Source: Luteimonas deserti
Lineage (GTDB): Bacteria; Pseudomonadota; Gammaproteobacteria; Xanthomonadales; Xanthomonadaceae
Length of the DNA: 64,000 nucleotides
Reading direction: 5' to 3'
Assembly (NCBI RefSeq): GCF_013425765.1
Contig: NZ_JACCJZ010000013.1
Location: forward strand, 248,001 to 312,000
The position numbers and the translations under genes were made by a program. The notes beneath the pieces were generated by a model. It made no database searches. It was not told the origin of the DNA and worked only from the letters and a program-made list of their open reading frames with translations. Positions 10,201-19,942 of this stretch are shown one piece after another. The first letter of the stretch is position 1, and the number at the start of each line of letters is the position of its first letter.

Positions 10201-10886
10201 CCTCGGGCGCGACCGACTGGCAGAGCAAGGTCGAGTGGCGTGAGGACACCGGCGCGGAACGCCGCACGCAGTGGATCACCACCAACCGCGTGCAGCACCG
10301 CCTCAACGAGAGCTGGCGCGTCGCCGCACGGTTCAACTACGCCGACACCCAGGACGATCTGAATCCGGCCGCGAGTGCGAAGTTCATCGAGAGCAATTTC
10401 GGTTTCGCCTACCGTCCGTGGGACGGCTCGCGCTGGGGCCTGTTCGGTCGCTACACCTATCTGTACGACCTGGCGACGCTGGGCCAGATCGGCGGCGCCG
10501 ACTACGACCAGCGATCGCAGGTGCTGTCGCTCGAAGGCGTGTACCGCATCGACGACCGCTGGGAAGTGGCCGGCAAGCTCGCACGCCGCGAAGGCGAGGC
10601 GCGCTTCGGCCGCGGCACCGGCGCGTGGTTCGACTCGGCGACGACGTTCGCCGCCGGCCAGCTGCGCTACGAGCTGCTGTACAAGTGGCACGCGCTGGCC
10701 GAATACCGCTGGCTCGACGTCGACAACGGCGGCACGCGCCAGGGCTGGATGGCGGGCGTGGACCGAGACATCGGCCGCAACTTCCGCGTCGGCGTGGGCT
10801 ACAACTTCACCGACTTCAGTGACGACCTCACCGATTTCGACTACGACCACCGCGGGTTCTACATCAACTTCGTCGGCAGCTACTGA
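7224..10886 (+). CDS. Large outer-membrane beta-barrel protein
   Basis: About 1220 residues. It starts with a signal peptide (MKRKLLDAALLAALAGM...ATLAQA). The first half (about residues 30-370) looks like extracytoplasmic beta-sandwich domains. The rest is dominated by alternating polar and aromatic strands, many W/Y-rich segments, and ends in GFYINFVGSY, consistent with a multi-strand outer-membrane barrel. I do not recognise a TonB box or plug domain, so calling it a TonB-dependent receptor is not justified. I prefer ATG 7224, which has AGGGA upstream and gives a clean signal peptide; GTG 7206 overlaps the previous stop (GTGA) and would add six residues. Its position directly after the OmpA-like repeat protein suggests it anchors or exports that protein; this is inference. 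Confidence 0.8.
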   Translation: MKRKLLDAALLAALAGMASPATLAQASSESPTAAADCDASGCDSNGALLFRLRTRSFDQPVTLGTTAGSSSEALQPDRRVSIALDQPGRATALGRFSVQLPGGGIIWATEDPDIGLPELSVSAPSLVAFDGGRIVEPVRFVARSNYIDFIDRLEVTVYRAADADLIEPIAQFELPRSAVADTQWDGMLPQGRQFRAGDELVYVLRAYDASGSFDETYVQRLQLVSPAEAERGAQTLRQSAERGLGLALGAEQAETQALVDNVFSGSGLRQQNIPVYGSRVRITGRNLPEGQSLLINGEPYPVDLERTFVAEYLMPVGQHRFDIGLRGRGGEVATHALDVDVSGRYFFGVGIADVTVFQNKASGPGREMALAGRENDILSDGRLAFYGKGKIGGKYLITAQADTQNRPLSDLFDGFTSADPQDIFRRVDPDLYYPTYGDDSTTYRDVDTMGRFYLRMDWDKNQALWGNFSTGLTGTEYGQYQRALYGAALAWRSRQSNVWGDPGTELRAFVSEAQTAPGHSEFVGTGTSLYYLRHTDVLPGSEQVVVEVRDPTTGRVEARTVLLRGADYEINELQGRITLTRALTQITRENVPTITRDAPLDGFEQRLIVDYEWVPNGFDPDEITAGVRGKHWFGDHVGVGATWVDESRAGEDYTMMSADITLQAGKGTYLKLEHSRTEATSAPVFFSDNGGFTFTQLNPVGPREGEASAVEARANFRELGWTTSDWSTGAWWRRVDGGFSVARFDIGADVEEYGVEVLGEFGRDVGVYARHSRAERGAETLTQTQATTEWRLSDVGTLAAELRRVEEGRIGGDATGTLGALRYTHRVGTALDVYGTAQWTLDDDGGYVDNDAYTLGGRYNFANLSNVGAEVTTGDRGDAAQVNGEYRLTAQHSFYGAYTYSTDATEYDPLFNRAQQNGWTLGQRWRLSNQVNVFNESQFLKSRNESGLAHTYGMDFYPAVGWNLGLTLSDGELTNRDGGQVDRRAVSVSGGRTSGATDWQSKVEWREDTGAERRTQWITTNRVQHRLNESWRVAARFNYADTQDDLNPAASAKFIESNFGFAYRPWDGSRWGLFGRYTYLYDLATLGQIGGADYDQRSQVLSLEGVYRIDDRWEVAGKLARREGEARFGRGTGAWFDSATTFAAGQLRYELLYKWHALAEYRWLDVDNGGTRQGWMAGVDRDIGRNFRVGVGYNFTDFSDDLTDFDYDHRGFYINFVGSY

Positions 10887-10946
10887 TCGGGACGGTGCGC
10901 GGCACGCCGCGCGCTGATCGACGGAACGCCGCAAGGGCTTCGACTC

Positions 10947-12359
10947 ATGACCGACCATCCATGCCTGTCCCGCCGCCGGACACTGCTGACCGCCGCCACC
11001 GTTGCCGTACTCGGGCTCGCCTCCGCCGGCGCGTCCGCGCAGGTGGGCGTAGCCGCGGTGCAGCGCAGCTTCATCAACCTCAGCTTCGAGCAGCCGAACC
11101 TGCAGACGGAAGGCTGCCGGGTGTACATCGACCAGCAGTACGTCCCGGGCTGGACGACCACCCACGGTGCGTTCGGGCAACAGAACGTCGGCGATTGCGT
11201 CACCCCGCCGGGCTTCGTCGCCGGCCAGCCGGCGCCCATCATCGAACTGTGGCGAACGCCCCGGACCAACAGCGGGCTAACCGTGATCGCGCGCAGCGGC
11301 GCGCAGATCGCCGAACTCAATGCCGAGCAGCTCTCGCGGATCTCGCAGAACGTCTGCCTCGTCCCCGGCGACAACGTGCGCTGGCGCTTCAGCCACAAGG
11401 GGCGCGCGAGTCCGACGACGCAGGACCAGATGCAGTTCCTGCTGGATACCACGCCGATCGTGCAGGTGGGGACCACCAACACGGGTGATGGCGGCGTGGC
11501 CACCACGTTCGTCGGAACGGCCGGTTCGAATGCGGGGCCCAACGGCTGGCGTGACTACACCGGCGAGTTCGCGTACTCCGGAGGCGGTGGCGTCACCAAC
11601 ATCGGCTTCGAGGCGTTGTCGGGTGCAGCTACGACCGGCAACTTCCTCGACGACATCCAGGTGCTGCTCAAGCCCTTCATCGAACTGGCCGGTACCGGCT
11701 TCCAGACGGTGGAAGGCCAGGGCGTGGGCGCGCCCTCGCTGCGCATCGTGGGCACACTGGACGCGGATCTGGCCATCCTCGTCACCGTAACCGGCGGAAC
11801 GGCCCAGATCGGCGACGACTACACCACGCCTTCGGGAACCGCCGCGTTCGACGTGGTCATTCCCGCGGGCACCTACGACGGCGACGTGCTCGTGCCGCTG
11901 GGGCTCGTATCCGTGGGCAATGCCACCATCGATGGCACGCGGACGGTCGAGATTGCGCTGACGCCGAGTCCGGACGATTTCCTGCTCAGTTCGACCGAAT
12001 CCTGCGGTGGAAGCGGCATCGCGGCGGCCACGTGGACGCTGCTCGACGACGACCTCGATCTGGCGATCGAGAAGTCCGCTTCCGTCACCGATGCCAGCCC
12101 CGGTGACACGGTCACGTTCAATCTGCGCATCAGTCACCTGGACGGTGTCGCAGCGGACGGCGCCGTGGTACGCGATCCGGCGGTCGTCGGCCTGGATTGC
12201 AGCGCCGCGGTGCCGACCTGCAGTGCGACGTCCGGGGCGGTCTGCCCGGCATCGCCGACGATCGGTGCGCTGCAGGGCAGCGGCCTGGTCATTCCGACGC
12301 TGCCAGCGGGCGGCACGCTGGACATCGGCTTCAGCTGTGTGGTGACCGCAGTCCCCTGA
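10947..12359 (+). CDS. Secreted DUF11-like surface protein
   Basis: A 470-residue exported protein. The N terminus (SRRRTLLTAATVAVLGLASA then GASAQ) is a signal peptide with an Arg-rich start. Residues about 35-240 form a carbohydrate-binding-like or jelly-roll region (NLSFEQPN, VRWRFSHKG). Residues about 245-370 resemble a Calx-beta-like domain (GDDYTTPSGTAAFDV, RTVEIALTPSPDDF). The C-terminal ~100 residues are a DUF11-like repeat (LAIEKSASVTDASPGDTVTF) with several cysteines. No membrane anchor is visible. It lies 60 bases after the barrel gene on the same strand and shares the DUF11 module with the first gene, so the three form one probable operon. Its stop is 7 bases from the convergent kinase gene. 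Confidence 0.75.
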   Translation: MTDHPCLSRRRTLLTAATVAVLGLASAGASAQVGVAAVQRSFINLSFEQPNLQTEGCRVYIDQQYVPGWTTTHGAFGQQNVGDCVTPPGFVAGQPAPIIELWRTPRTNSGLTVIARSGAQIAELNAEQLSRISQNVCLVPGDNVRWRFSHKGRASPTTQDQMQFLLDTTPIVQVGTTNTGDGGVATTFVGTAGSNAGPNGWRDYTGEFAYSGGGGVTNIGFEALSGAATTGNFLDDIQVLLKPFIELAGTGFQTVEGQGVGAPSLRIVGTLDADLAILVTVTGGTAQIGDDYTTPSGTAAFDVVIPAGTYDGDVLVPLGLVSVGNATIDGTRTVEIALTPSPDDFLLSSTESCGGSGIAAATWTLLDDDLDLAIEKSASVTDASPGDTVTFNLRISHLDGVAADGAVVRDPAVVGLDCSAAVPTCSATSGAVCPASPTIGALQGSGLVIPTLPAGGTLDIGFSCVVTAVP

Positions 12360-12366
12360 GCGAGGC

Positions 12367-13731
12367 TCAGGCCGCGGCCCGTTCGGGTTCCGGCGCAGGT
12401 ACGACCGGCAGGCGCATGCTGAAGCGGGCGCCTTGTCCGGGAGCACTGTCGACGGTCAAGGATCCGCCCGCATCGGCCATCAGGCCAGCCACGACCGCCA
12501 ACCCCAACCCGGTGCCCTCGCCGGGAGGACGGGTGGTGAAGAAGGGTTCGAAGATCTGCGCCTGCAGCTCGTCCGGGATGCCGTGCCCGGTATCGACGGC
12601 ATCCAGCCGGACGTGGCCATCGGCATCGGGCGAGCCCAGCACGAGGGAGAAGCGGCCACCCTCCGGCATCGCCTGCGCCGCGTTCGCGGTGAGGTTGAGG
12701 ACGGCGAGCGCGAACTGCGCCCGGTCGAACATGATCGGCACCGCCGTATCGGGCAGATCGAGCTCCAGCGGGATCCGCGGCCCGAGCGTCTGCCGCAGCA
12801 TCGGCACGATCTCGCGCAGCGCGTCGACGGCGTCGAAGCGTTCGAGCTGGCGTGCGTCGTTGCGCGCGAACGCCAGCAGCTTGTGGGTGATCGCGGTCGC
12901 ACGGCGCACGGCCATCTCGAGGCCGCCGAGCACGGCGTCGATCTCGCTGATGTCCCGGCTGCGACGCCCCCGCTCCACGTAGCCCAGCATCAGCGTCAGC
13001 AGGTGATTGAAGTCGTGGGCGACGCCGCTGGCCATGCGCCCGACCGCCTCCACCTTCTGCGCGTGCAGGAGTTGGGCCTGCGCGCGCTCGCGCGCGACGA
13101 TCTCGTCCGAGAGCCGGCGGTTGGTGTCGGCCAGCGTGACCGCCTGGCGCGTCGCCTCCGAGAGGCTGTTGCGCAAGGCGCTCGAGGTGCGGTCGACGAC
13201 GATGGTGATCAGCAGGAACATCACGGTGCGCACGCCGACGTCTGCCATCGCCTCCGACAGCGGTTCGCCGGTCCGCGTGGCATCGCTGTGGCCGCCGAGC
13301 ACCATCGCCGCGACCAGGACCGCGAACATCGCCCACAGCGCGCGCCGGCCCACCATCATGCCCGCGACGAACAGCCACATGACCTGGATCGGCTGCTCGA
13401 AGGTATGCGACATCAGGCCCGCCATCGCATACGAGACCAGCATCATCGCGGCCACCACCACGAGCATCTGGCGGATGGCCCACTGGAAGCGTCCGCGCCG
13501 GATGAGCACCAGGGACCAGAGCGCGATCGCGCTGATGACCAGGCTCGTGACCAGGGAGGCGGTCTCGCCCGGGCGCCACGCCAGACCGCTGCCGAAGACG
13601 CGATAGGCCCACAGCAACGGCGGGATCGAGGCGAGCAGACCCAGGACCACCTGCAGCATCGGCGCATTGCGGCGGTCCACCGGATCCTGGATGCGTGGCA
13701 CATCGAGCCAGCGGGTCATTACAGAGGGCAT
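12367..13731 (-). CDS. Membrane sensor histidine kinase
   Basis: A 454-residue kinase. The N-terminal third carries about six hydrophobic segments (roughly residues 25-180) with no large periplasmic loop, then a coiled linker (about 190-228). The phosphoacceptor His239 lies in SGVAHDFNHLL, and the ATP-binding domain has the N box LTANAAQAM, G1 DTGHGIPDE, F box FEPFFTT and G2 GTGLGLAVV. The HDFNN-like H box is typical of NtrB/hybrid-type kinases. It lacks its own receiver domain, so it must phosphorylate a separate partner; the orphan regulator at 1141-1854, on the other side of the envelope operon, is the nearest candidate. The gene converges with the DUF11 operon with almost no gap. Confidence 0.88.
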   Translation of the reverse strand: MPSVMTRWLDVPRIQDPVDRRNAPMLQVVLGLLASIPPLLWAYRVFGSGLAWRPGETASLVTSLVISAIALWSLVLIRRGRFQWAIRQMLVVVAAMMLVSYAMAGLMSHTFEQPIQVMWLFVAGMMVGRRALWAMFAVLVAAMVLGGHSDATRTGEPLSEAMADVGVRTVMFLLITIVVDRTSSALRNSLSEATRQAVTLADTNRRLSDEIVARERAQAQLLHAQKVEAVGRMASGVAHDFNHLLTLMLGYVERGRRSRDISEIDAVLGGLEMAVRRATAITHKLLAFARNDARQLERFDAVDALREIVPMLRQTLGPRIPLELDLPDTAVPIMFDRAQFALAVLNLTANAAQAMPEGGRFSLVLGSPDADGHVRLDAVDTGHGIPDELQAQIFEPFFTTRPPGEGTGLGLAVVAGLMADAGGSLTVDSAPGQGARFSMRLPVVPAPEPERAAA

Positions 13732-13816
13732 CGCCTGCGTCCGTTCGATCGAGAATGCCTATCGTCGCACTCTCGACGCCACCGGTCTCCCTGGTATCGA
13801 CCCGGGGGCGGGCGGC

Positions 13817-15661
13817 TCAGTCCGCGTCCAGCACCGTTTCCAGGACCGCATCCCCATACCGCTCGAGCTTGCCGGCACCGACCCCGCCGATGCCACCGAG
13901 CTGGCCATGGCTGATCGGCCGCTGGCGGGCGATCTCGCGCAGGGTGGCGTCGTGGAAGATCACGTAGGCCGGCACGTTCTGCTCGCGCGCCAGGCGACCG
14001 CGCAGGGCGCGCAAGGCCTCGAACAGCGGCTGGTCCGCAGGTGCCAGTTCGATGTCGGCGCCGGCGCTCGAACGGGCGGTGCGTGTGCGGTCGCGCGCCG
14101 CCGACGGCTTGCGCAGCATGACCTGTGACTCGCCCTTGAGCACCGCGCGGCTGGCTTCGGTGAGGCGCAGGCCGCCGTAGCCCTCCGCGTCGACGTCGAG
14201 CAGGCCGTGGGCCACCAGCTGGCGCAGCACGCTCTTCCAGATGCGCGCATCGAGATCGGTGCCGACGCCGTAGGTGCTCAGCTGGTTGTGGCCGAACTGG
14301 CGGATGCGCTCGCTGTCACTGCCGCGCAGGATGTCGATGATGTGCGCGGCGCCGAAGCGCTGCCCGCTGCGGTAGACGCAACTCAGGGCCTTCTGCGCGG
14401 CGACGGTCGCATCCCACGCCGCCGGCGGATCGAGGCAGTTGTCGCAGTTGCCGCAGGGCTGGCCTTGGCCCTTGCCCGCGTAGTCCTCGCCGAAATTCGC
14501 CAGCAGCACCTGGCGACGGCAGCGCATGGTCTCGCAGTAGCCGACCAGCGCATCGAGCTTGCGGTGTTCCAGCCGCTTGCGCTCGTCGCCGGACTCGGAC
14601 TGCTCGATCATCTGCCGCAGCAGCACCAGGTCTCCCAGGCCGAAACACATCCAGGCGTCGGCCGGTTCGCCATCGCGCCCGGCGCGGCCGGTCTCCTGGT
14701 AATAGCCCTCGATCGATTTCGGCAGGTCCACATGCGCGACGAAGCGCACGTCCGGCTTGTCGATGCCCATGCCGAAGGCGATCGTCGCCACCACCACCAC
14801 GCCGTCACTGCGCAGGAAGCGGCGCTGGTTGGCCGCACGCAGGTTCGCGTCCATGCCGGCGTGGTAGGGGATCGCATCGATGCCCTGGCCGGCCAGGTAC
14901 TCGGCGGTTTCCTCGACCTTGCGCCGGGACAGGCAGTAGACGATGCCGGCCGCGCCGCGGTGCGCCTGCACGAAGTCCAGCAGCTGGCGCTTGGCGTTGT
15001 CCTTCTGCACCACGGTGTAGCGGATGTTGGGCCGGTCGAACGAGCTGACGAAGCGGCGCGCGTCTTCCAGCTGCAGGCGCTCGGCGATCTCGCGCTGGGT
15101 GGGCGGATCGGCGGTCGCGGTCAGCGCGATGCGCGGCACCTCGGGCCAGCGCTCGTGAAGGATCGTCAGCTCGCGGTATTCGCGGCGGAAATCGTGGCCC
15201 CATTGCGAGACGCAGTGCGCCTCGTCGATCGCGAACAGGGCGAGCGGGGCGCGGTCGAGCAGCGACAGGAAGCGCGGGGTGAGCAGACGTTCGGGCGCGA
15301 CGTAGAGCAGATCGAGCTCGCCGGCCAGCAGCTCGCGCTCCACCCGCTGCGCGGTCTCGCCGTCGAGCGTGGAATTGAGATACGCCGCGCGCACGCCCGA
15401 CTGCAGCAGCGCGTCCACCTGGTCCTGCATCAGCGCGATCAGCGGCGAGACCACGATCGCCACGCCGTCGCGCAGCAGCGCCGGGACCTGATAGCACATC
15501 GACTTGCCGCCGCCGGTGGGCATCAGCACGAGGGCATCGTGGCCAGCGGCCACATGGTCGACGATGGCGGCCTGTTCGCCGCGGAACGCGGGATGGCCGA
15601 ACACGCGCTGCAGGACGCCGAGCGCGTCGCCGGCGGTACCGGCAGGGGAAAGCGAGGACAT
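13817..15661 (-). CDS. recQ: ATP-dependent DNA helicase RecQ
   Basis: A 3'-5' superfamily 2 DNA helicase of the RecF recombination pathway. Walker A is [10 protein letters not shown] with Lys53, and the DEAH box (residues 146-149) is followed by the aromatic-rich loop [10 protein letters not shown]. The second RecA-like domain carries [13 protein letters not shown]. The RQC region has the zinc cysteines [12 protein letters not shown] and CGNCDNC, and an HRDC domain closes the protein (about residues 530-605). At 614 residues it has the usual length and full domain set. It is divergent from the symporter gene across 103 bases that must hold both promoters. Confidence 0.95.
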   Translation of the reverse strand: MSSLSPAGTAGDALGVLQRVFGHPAFRGEQAAIVDHVAAGHDALVLMPTGGGKSMCYQVPALLRDGVAIVVSPLIALMQDQVDALLQSGVRAAYLNSTLDGETAQRVERELLAGELDLLYVAPERLLTPRFLSLLDRAPLALFAIDEAHCVSQWGHDFRREYRELTILHERWPEVPRIALTATADPPTQREIAERLQLEDARRFVSSFDRPNIRYTVVQKDNAKRQLLDFVQAHRGAAGIVYCLSRRKVEETAEYLAGQGIDAIPYHAGMDANLRAANQRRFLRSDGVVVVATIAFGMGIDKPDVRFVAHVDLPKSIEGYYQETGRAGRDGEPADAWMCFGLGDLVLLRQMIEQSESGDERKRLEHRKLDALVGYCETMRCRRQVLLANFGEDYAGKGQGQPCGNCDNCLDPPAAWDATVAAQKALSCVYRSGQRFGAAHIIDILRGSDSERIRQFGHNQLSTYGVGTDLDARIWKSVLRQLVAHGLLDVDAEGYGGLRLTEASRAVLKGESQVMLRKPSAARDRTRTARSSAGADIELAPADQPLFEALRALRGRLAREQNVPAYVIFHDATLREIARQRPISHGQLGGIGGVGAGKLERYGDAVLETVLDAD

Positions 15662-15764
15662 GCGCCAAGGATACCGGGTGGGGGCCGCAGCCGGCGCCGC
15701 GGCGGGCTGTCAGGCGATGCCCATGCCTTTGCTAAGCTGCCGGACCTCTGCACAGGACCCTGCG

Positions 15765-17096
15765 ATGACTTCGACCCCCGGCGCCGGCGGCATGCCGCTG
15801 CACACCAAGATGCTGATCGGGTTCGTCATCGGCACCGTGGCCGGTCTGGCCGCGAATCTGTTCCTGGCCGAGGCCGGCTGGCTGGACGGCTTCATCACCT
15901 ACGTCACCGATCCGGTGGGCCAGCTGTTCCTGCGCCTGCTGTTCATGCTGGTGATCCCGCTGGTGTTTTCCGCGCTGATCCTGGGCGTGGTGGAGATCGG
16001 AGACCCGACGTCGCTCGGCCGCATCGGCCTCAAGACCCTGCTGTGGATCCTCGTGGTGACGACCATGGCGGTCACCATCGGCCTGGTCGCGGTGAACCTG
16101 TTCCAGCCGGGCCGCGGCATCGACCCGGAAGTCGCGCAGTCGCTGCTGGCAGCCTCGTCGGATCGCGCGTCGGAGATCGCCGGCGCGCGCGAAGGGGTGT
16201 CCGGCATCCAGATCCTGCTCAACATCGTGCCGCGCAACCCGGTCGACGCCGCTGCGCGCGGCGACCTGATCGCGGTGATGTTCTTCGCGCTGATGTTCGG
16301 CATCGCCGCCACCGTGCTGCGCACGCCCGGCACGCGCAGCTTCGTCGCCGCGGTACAGGGCATCTACGACATCTGCCTGAAGCTGATCGGCTGGGTGATC
16401 GCACTGGCGCCGTATGCGGTGGCCGCGCTGCTGTTCTCGATCACCGCGCGCCTGGGCGTGGACGTGCTCATCCAGCTCGCGCGCTTCGTCGGCACAGTGA
16501 TCGCGGCGCTGGGGTTCCACTTCCTGGTGGTGATTCCGATCCTGCTGTGGGTCTTCGGGCGGATGAGCCCGCTGGCGTTCTTCCGCGGCGCCCAGCCGGC
16601 CCTGCTGACGGCGTTCTCCACGTCGTCGTCGAGCGCCACGCTGCCCACCACGCTGAAGGTCACCGAAGAGAACCTCGGCGTCCCCCGCCGGGTGGCGCGC
16701 TTCGTCTGCACGCTGGGTGCGACCGCCAACATGAACGGCACGGCGTTGTTCGAGGGCATCACGGTGCTGTTCCTGGCGCAGTTCTTCGGCGTCGAGCTCG
16801 GCATGGGCCAGCAGATCCTCATCCTGCTGCTGTGCATCCTCGGCGGCGTGGGCGCGGCCGGTGTGCCGGGCGGTTCGCTGCCGGTGATCGCGATGATTCT
16901 GGCGATGTTCGGCATCCCGCCCGAGGGCATCGGCCTGATCCTCGGCGTGGACCGTCTGCTCGACATGTGCCGCACCGTGGTCAACATCGGCGGCGACATG
17001 GCCGGTTCGGTGGTGATCGGACGCTCCGAGCCGGCCGACGCGCCTGCGGCCGAGGTCGACCCGGGCCTCGCGGAGCCGCACGGCGCCGCGCACTGA
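15765..17096 (+). CDS. Dicarboxylate/amino acid:cation symporter
   Basis: Member of the DAACS (SLC1-like, GltP/DctA) family: inner-membrane, sodium- or proton-coupled uptake of glutamate, aspartate or C4-dicarboxylates. The family marks are all present: several membrane helices, the serine-rich hairpin [12 protein letters not shown], the [11 protein letters not shown] motif (NMDGT in most relatives), [18 protein letters not shown], and the substrate-binding helix [15 protein letters not shown]. The protein has 443 residues. Start is ATG 15765 with AGGA eight bases before it; an upstream in-frame extension has no ribosome site and overlaps recQ. The exact substrate cannot be read from the sequence. 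Confidence 0.9.
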   Translation: MTSTPGAGGMPLHTKMLIGFVIGTVAGLAANLFLAEAGWLDGFITYVTDPVGQLFLRLLFMLVIPLVFSALILGVVEIGDPTSLGRIGLKTLLWILVVTTMAVTIGLVAVNLFQPGRGIDPEVAQSLLAASSDRASEIAGAREGVSGIQILLNIVPRNPVDAAARGDLIAVMFFALMFGIAATVLRTPGTRSFVAAVQGIYDICLKLIGWVIALAPYAVAALLFSITARLGVDVLIQLARFVGTVIAALGFHFLVVIPILLWVFGRMSPLAFFRGAQPALLTAFSTSSSSATLPTTLKVTEENLGVPRRVARFVCTLGATANMNGTALFEGITVLFLAQFFGVELGMGQQILILLLCILGGVGAAGVPGGSLPVIAMILAMFGIPPEGIGLILGVDRLLDMCRTVVNIGGDMAGSVVIGRSEPADAPAAEVDPGLAEPHGAAH

Positions 17097-17196
17097 GCGG
17101 ACGCGGCACGGCAGCGCACCGGGCCGCGTCCGGCAGCACGGCGGCAGGCATGGGACAATCGCGGGCTCCCGTCCGCAGCCGCCCGTCCACGAGCCC

Positions 17197-19185
17197 ATGA
17201 CCACGCCGACCCGTCGCGAACTCGCCAACGCCATCCGTTTCCTCGCCATCGACGCCGTCGATGCCGCCAAGTCCGGTCATCCCGGCATGCCGATGGGCAT
17301 GGCCGACATCGCCGAAGTGCTGTGGAACGACTACCTCTCCCACAATCCGGGCAATCCGGGCTGGGTGGATCGCGACCGGTTCGTGTTGTCGAACGGCCAC
17401 GGCTCGATGCTGCAGTACGCGCTGCTGCATCTGGCCGGCTACGACCTGCCGATCGAGGAGCTGAAGAACTTCCGCCAGCTGCACAGCCGCACCGCCGGCC
17501 ATCCCGAGCGGCACGAGACACCGGGCGTGGAAACCACCACCGGGCCGTTGGGCCAGGGTCTGGCGAACGCGGTCGGCTTCGCGCTGGCCGAGCGCCTGCT
17601 TGCGCAGCGTTTCAATCGCGACGGCCACACCGTCGTCGACCACCGCACCTGGGTGCTGCTGGGCGACGGCTGCCTGATGGAGGGCATCTCGCACGAGGTG
17701 GCCTCGCTGGCCGGCACCCTGGGCCTGGGCAAGCTGGTCGCCCTGTGGGACGACAACCGAATCTCGATCGACGGCAACACCGCGGGCTGGTTCACCGACG
17801 ACACCCCGGCGCGCTTCGAGGCCTACGGCTGGCGGGTGATCCGCGACGTCGACGGACACGACAGCGAGGCGGTCAAGGCCGCGCTCGACGATGCGCTGTC
17901 GCAGGCGTCGAAGCCCACCCTGGTATGCTGCCGCACGACGATCGGGTTCGGTTCGCCGAACCGTGCCGGCAAGGAGTCCTCGCACGGCGCGCCGCTGGGC
18001 AAGGACGAATCCGAGGCCACCCGCGCCGCGCTGGGCTGGACCCACGGTCCCTTCGAAGTGCCCGAGGCGATCCGCGATGCCTGGCGCGCGACCGACGCCG
18101 GCGCCGCGCGCGAGGCCGAGTGGACCGAGCGCTTCGAGGCCTACCGCGCTGCGCATCCGGACCTTGCGGCGGAGTTCGAGCGCCGCACGCAGGGCGCGCT
18201 GCCGGAGACGTTCGTCGCCGACGCCGATGCCTTCATCGCCACGTTGCAGGACGACGGCCCGACCATCGCCTCGCGCAAGGCCTCGCAGATGTCGATCGAA
18301 GCCTTCGCGCCGCTGCTGCCCGAGCTGATCGGCGGCTCGGCCGACCTCGCGCATTCCAACCTCACCCTGTGGAAGGGCAGCACGTCCGCGGCCAGCACCG
18401 ATGCCAACGCGAACTACGTCTACTACGGCGTGCGCGAGTTCGGCATGAGCGCGATCGCCAACGGCCTGGCGCTGCACGGCGGCTTCATTCCCTTCGACGC
18501 GACCTTCCTGGTGTTCAGCGATTACGCCCGCAATGCGGTGCGCATGAGCGCGCTGATCCCGGCGCACGCGATCCACGTCTACACCCACGATTCCATCGGC
18601 CTCGGCGAAGACGGCCCGACCCACCAGCCGGTCGAGCATCTGGCGTCCTTGCGCTACATCCCGAACAACGACGTGTGGCGCCCCTGCGATGCGGTGGAGT
18701 CGGCGGTGGCGTGGAAGTCGGCGATCCTGCGCAAGGACGGCCCGAGCTGCCTGGTGTTCTCGCGCCAGAACCTGACCCACCAGCCGCGCGACGCAGCGCA
18801 GGTCGCCGCCATCGCGCGTGGCGGCTACGTGCTGAAGGATTCGGTCGGCACGCCGGAGATCATCCTGATCGCGACCGGCTCCGAGGTCGGCCTGGCGACG
18901 CAGGCGGCCGAGCAGCTGGGCGACGGCGTGCGCGTGGTGTCGATGCCGTCGAGCGACGTGTTCGACCGCCAGGACGCGGCGTACCGCGAGTCGGTGCTGC
19001 CGCACGCCGTGCGCAAGCGCGTGGCAGTCGAAGCCGGCGTCACCGGCTTCTGGCGCGCCTATGTGGGGCTGGACGGTGCCGTCATCGGCATCGACAGCTT
19101 CGGCGCCTCGGCGCCGGCCGACAAGCTGTACGTGCACTTCGGCATCACGGTCGAGGCGATCGTCGAGGCTGCGAAGGCGCTCTGA
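17197..19185 (+). CDS. tkt: Transketolase
   Basis: Thiamine-diphosphate enzyme of the pentose phosphate pathway that moves two-carbon units between sugar phosphates. The 662-residue protein has the full three-domain order. Visible marks are [18 protein letters not shown] near the N terminus, NGHGSML, the TPP motif starting GDGCLMEG (about residue 155), [15 protein letters not shown] in the pyrimidine domain, and [10 protein letters not shown]. It begins the set of carbon-metabolism genes that in this window continues with gapA about 21 kb downstream on the same strand. A strong terminator follows its stop. Confidence 0.97.
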   Translation: MTTPTRRELANAIRFLAIDAVDAAKSGHPGMPMGMADIAEVLWNDYLSHNPGNPGWVDRDRFVLSNGHGSMLQYALLHLAGYDLPIEELKNFRQLHSRTAGHPERHETPGVETTTGPLGQGLANAVGFALAERLLAQRFNRDGHTVVDHRTWVLLGDGCLMEGISHEVASLAGTLGLGKLVALWDDNRISIDGNTAGWFTDDTPARFEAYGWRVIRDVDGHDSEAVKAALDDALSQASKPTLVCCRTTIGFGSPNRAGKESSHGAPLGKDESEATRAALGWTHGPFEVPEAIRDAWRATDAGAAREAEWTERFEAYRAAHPDLAAEFERRTQGALPETFVADADAFIATLQDDGPTIASRKASQMSIEAFAPLLPELIGGSADLAHSNLTLWKGSTSAASTDANANYVYYGVREFGMSAIANGLALHGGFIPFDATFLVFSDYARNAVRMSALIPAHAIHVYTHDSIGLGEDGPTHQPVEHLASLRYIPNNDVWRPCDAVESAVAWKSAILRKDGPSCLVFSRQNLTHQPRDAAQVAAIARGGYVLKDSVGTPEIILIATGSEVGLATQAAEQLGDGVRVVSMPSSDVFDRQDAAYRESVLPHAVRKRVAVEAGVTGFWRAYVGLDGAVIGIDSFGASAPADKLYVHFGITVEAIVEAAKAL

Positions 19186-19215
19186 CCGGCTCGCACGGCC
19201 GGTTCAAGGCATGAA

Positions 19216-19245
19216 CGAAAAAGCCCGCGAACGCGGGCTTTTTCG
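19216..19245. terminator. Bidirectional intrinsic terminator after tkt
   Basis: Perfect 14-base inverted repeat: CGAAAAAGCCCGCG at 19216-19229 and CGCGGGCTTTTTCG at 19232-19245, separated by AA. The GC-rich core with A and T tracts on both sides can stop transcription in either direction. It lies 30 bases after the tkt stop. Confidence 0.92.
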
Positions 19246-19363
19246 TGGACGGTGCGTGGCCGATGTCGACCAGCGGATCGCTGGCGCGCGGCTCCAGGCG
19301 AAGCCTGTCGGGCCGACAGCCGCGCAGGCGCGCGTGGGCGCGACGGGCATCGGCGCAGACGCA

Positions 19364-19499
19364 GCGTTCGCGCGAGCGCGCGCTCCTGCATGGCGCGTGC
19401 GGCGTATCGTGTGCCGTCTCTCGCTTGACGGAGCCGCGCATCGACACCTGTCGCAGTGCGTCCCGTGCGGCCTGTAGGCGCGCGCTTGCGCGCGGACGG
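19364..19499. repeat. Pair of inverted REP-like palindromes
   Basis: Two short imperfect palindromes in opposite orientation: 19364-19390 (reverse complement TGCAGGAGCGCGCGCTCGCG) and 19472-19499 (CTGTAGGCGCGCGCTTGCGC). Both follow the GTAGGAGCGCGC-type pattern of REP elements that are common in intergenic DNA of Xanthomonadaceae. They sit between tkt and the bolA-like gene, where 19246-19548 has no gene. Confidence 0.45.
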
Positions 19500-19548
19500 C
19501 CGTCCCGCACGTGCTTCGTCGGACATGAGCGCGCGACGAAACGGGGGG

Positions 19549-19866
19549 TCAAGCCTTCGGCAGATCGTGCTTGCTGCCGCCGCGGCAATGCGGCGAATCC
19601 GGGACCTGCACTTCCTCGGCCCATTCCTCGGGCGTGAAGGTGTGCAACGCCAGCGCATGGATCTGCTGCATCTGCGCACCGAGCGCGCGGTATACCGCCT
19701 GGTGTCGCTGCAACGCACGCTTCCCGTCGAACGCCGCGCTGACCACGACCGCCTTGTAATGCGTCTCCGACCCGCGGCTGTGCATGTGGCTCTCGTCCTC
19801 GACGTCGAGGTGGGTGGGTTGCAGCGCGGCGAGGGCCTCGCGTAGCTGGTCGGCGCGGGTGGTCAT
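19549..19866 (-). CDS. BolA family protein
   Basis: Small BolA/IbaG-like protein of 105 residues. The family core is seen in LQPTHLDVEDESHMHSRGSE, THYKAVVVSAAFDGKRALQRHQ and the closing QIHALALHTFTPEEW, including the conserved His in the RHQ segment. BolA proteins form complexes with monothiol glutaredoxins and [2Fe-2S] clusters and affect envelope genes. I chose the ATG at 19866 with GGAG upstream; nine extra residues are possible from an earlier codon. The C terminus has an unusual tail, PHCRGGSKHDLPKA, with one Cys and His that might contribute to metal binding. Confidence 0.88.
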   Translation of the reverse strand: MTTRADQLREALAALQPTHLDVEDESHMHSRGSETHYKAVVVSAAFDGKRALQRHQAVYRALGAQMQQIHALALHTFTPEEWAEEVQVPDSPHCRGGSKHDLPKA

Positions 19867-19942
19867 GTCACGGGCTCCGGATGACGGGGGCACTCGCCTG
19901 CCGAGATGGTGGCGGGTGCCGGCATTGCAACGCGTGCGCCGC

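Noticed and set aside
7224-10886. Barrel protein as a TonB-dependent receptor
   Set aside because: No TonB box and no plug domain; the N-terminal half looks like beta-sandwich domains.
2155-12359. Large number of long open frames on the opposite strand of the DUF11 operon
   Set aside because: They are shadows of GC-rich genes: Arg/His/Ala-rich translations, no ribosome sites and no domain pattern.
19246-19363. CRISPR-like repeats among the GC-rich palindromes
   Set aside because: Only two short inverted palindromes occur and there are no regular spacers or cas genes.
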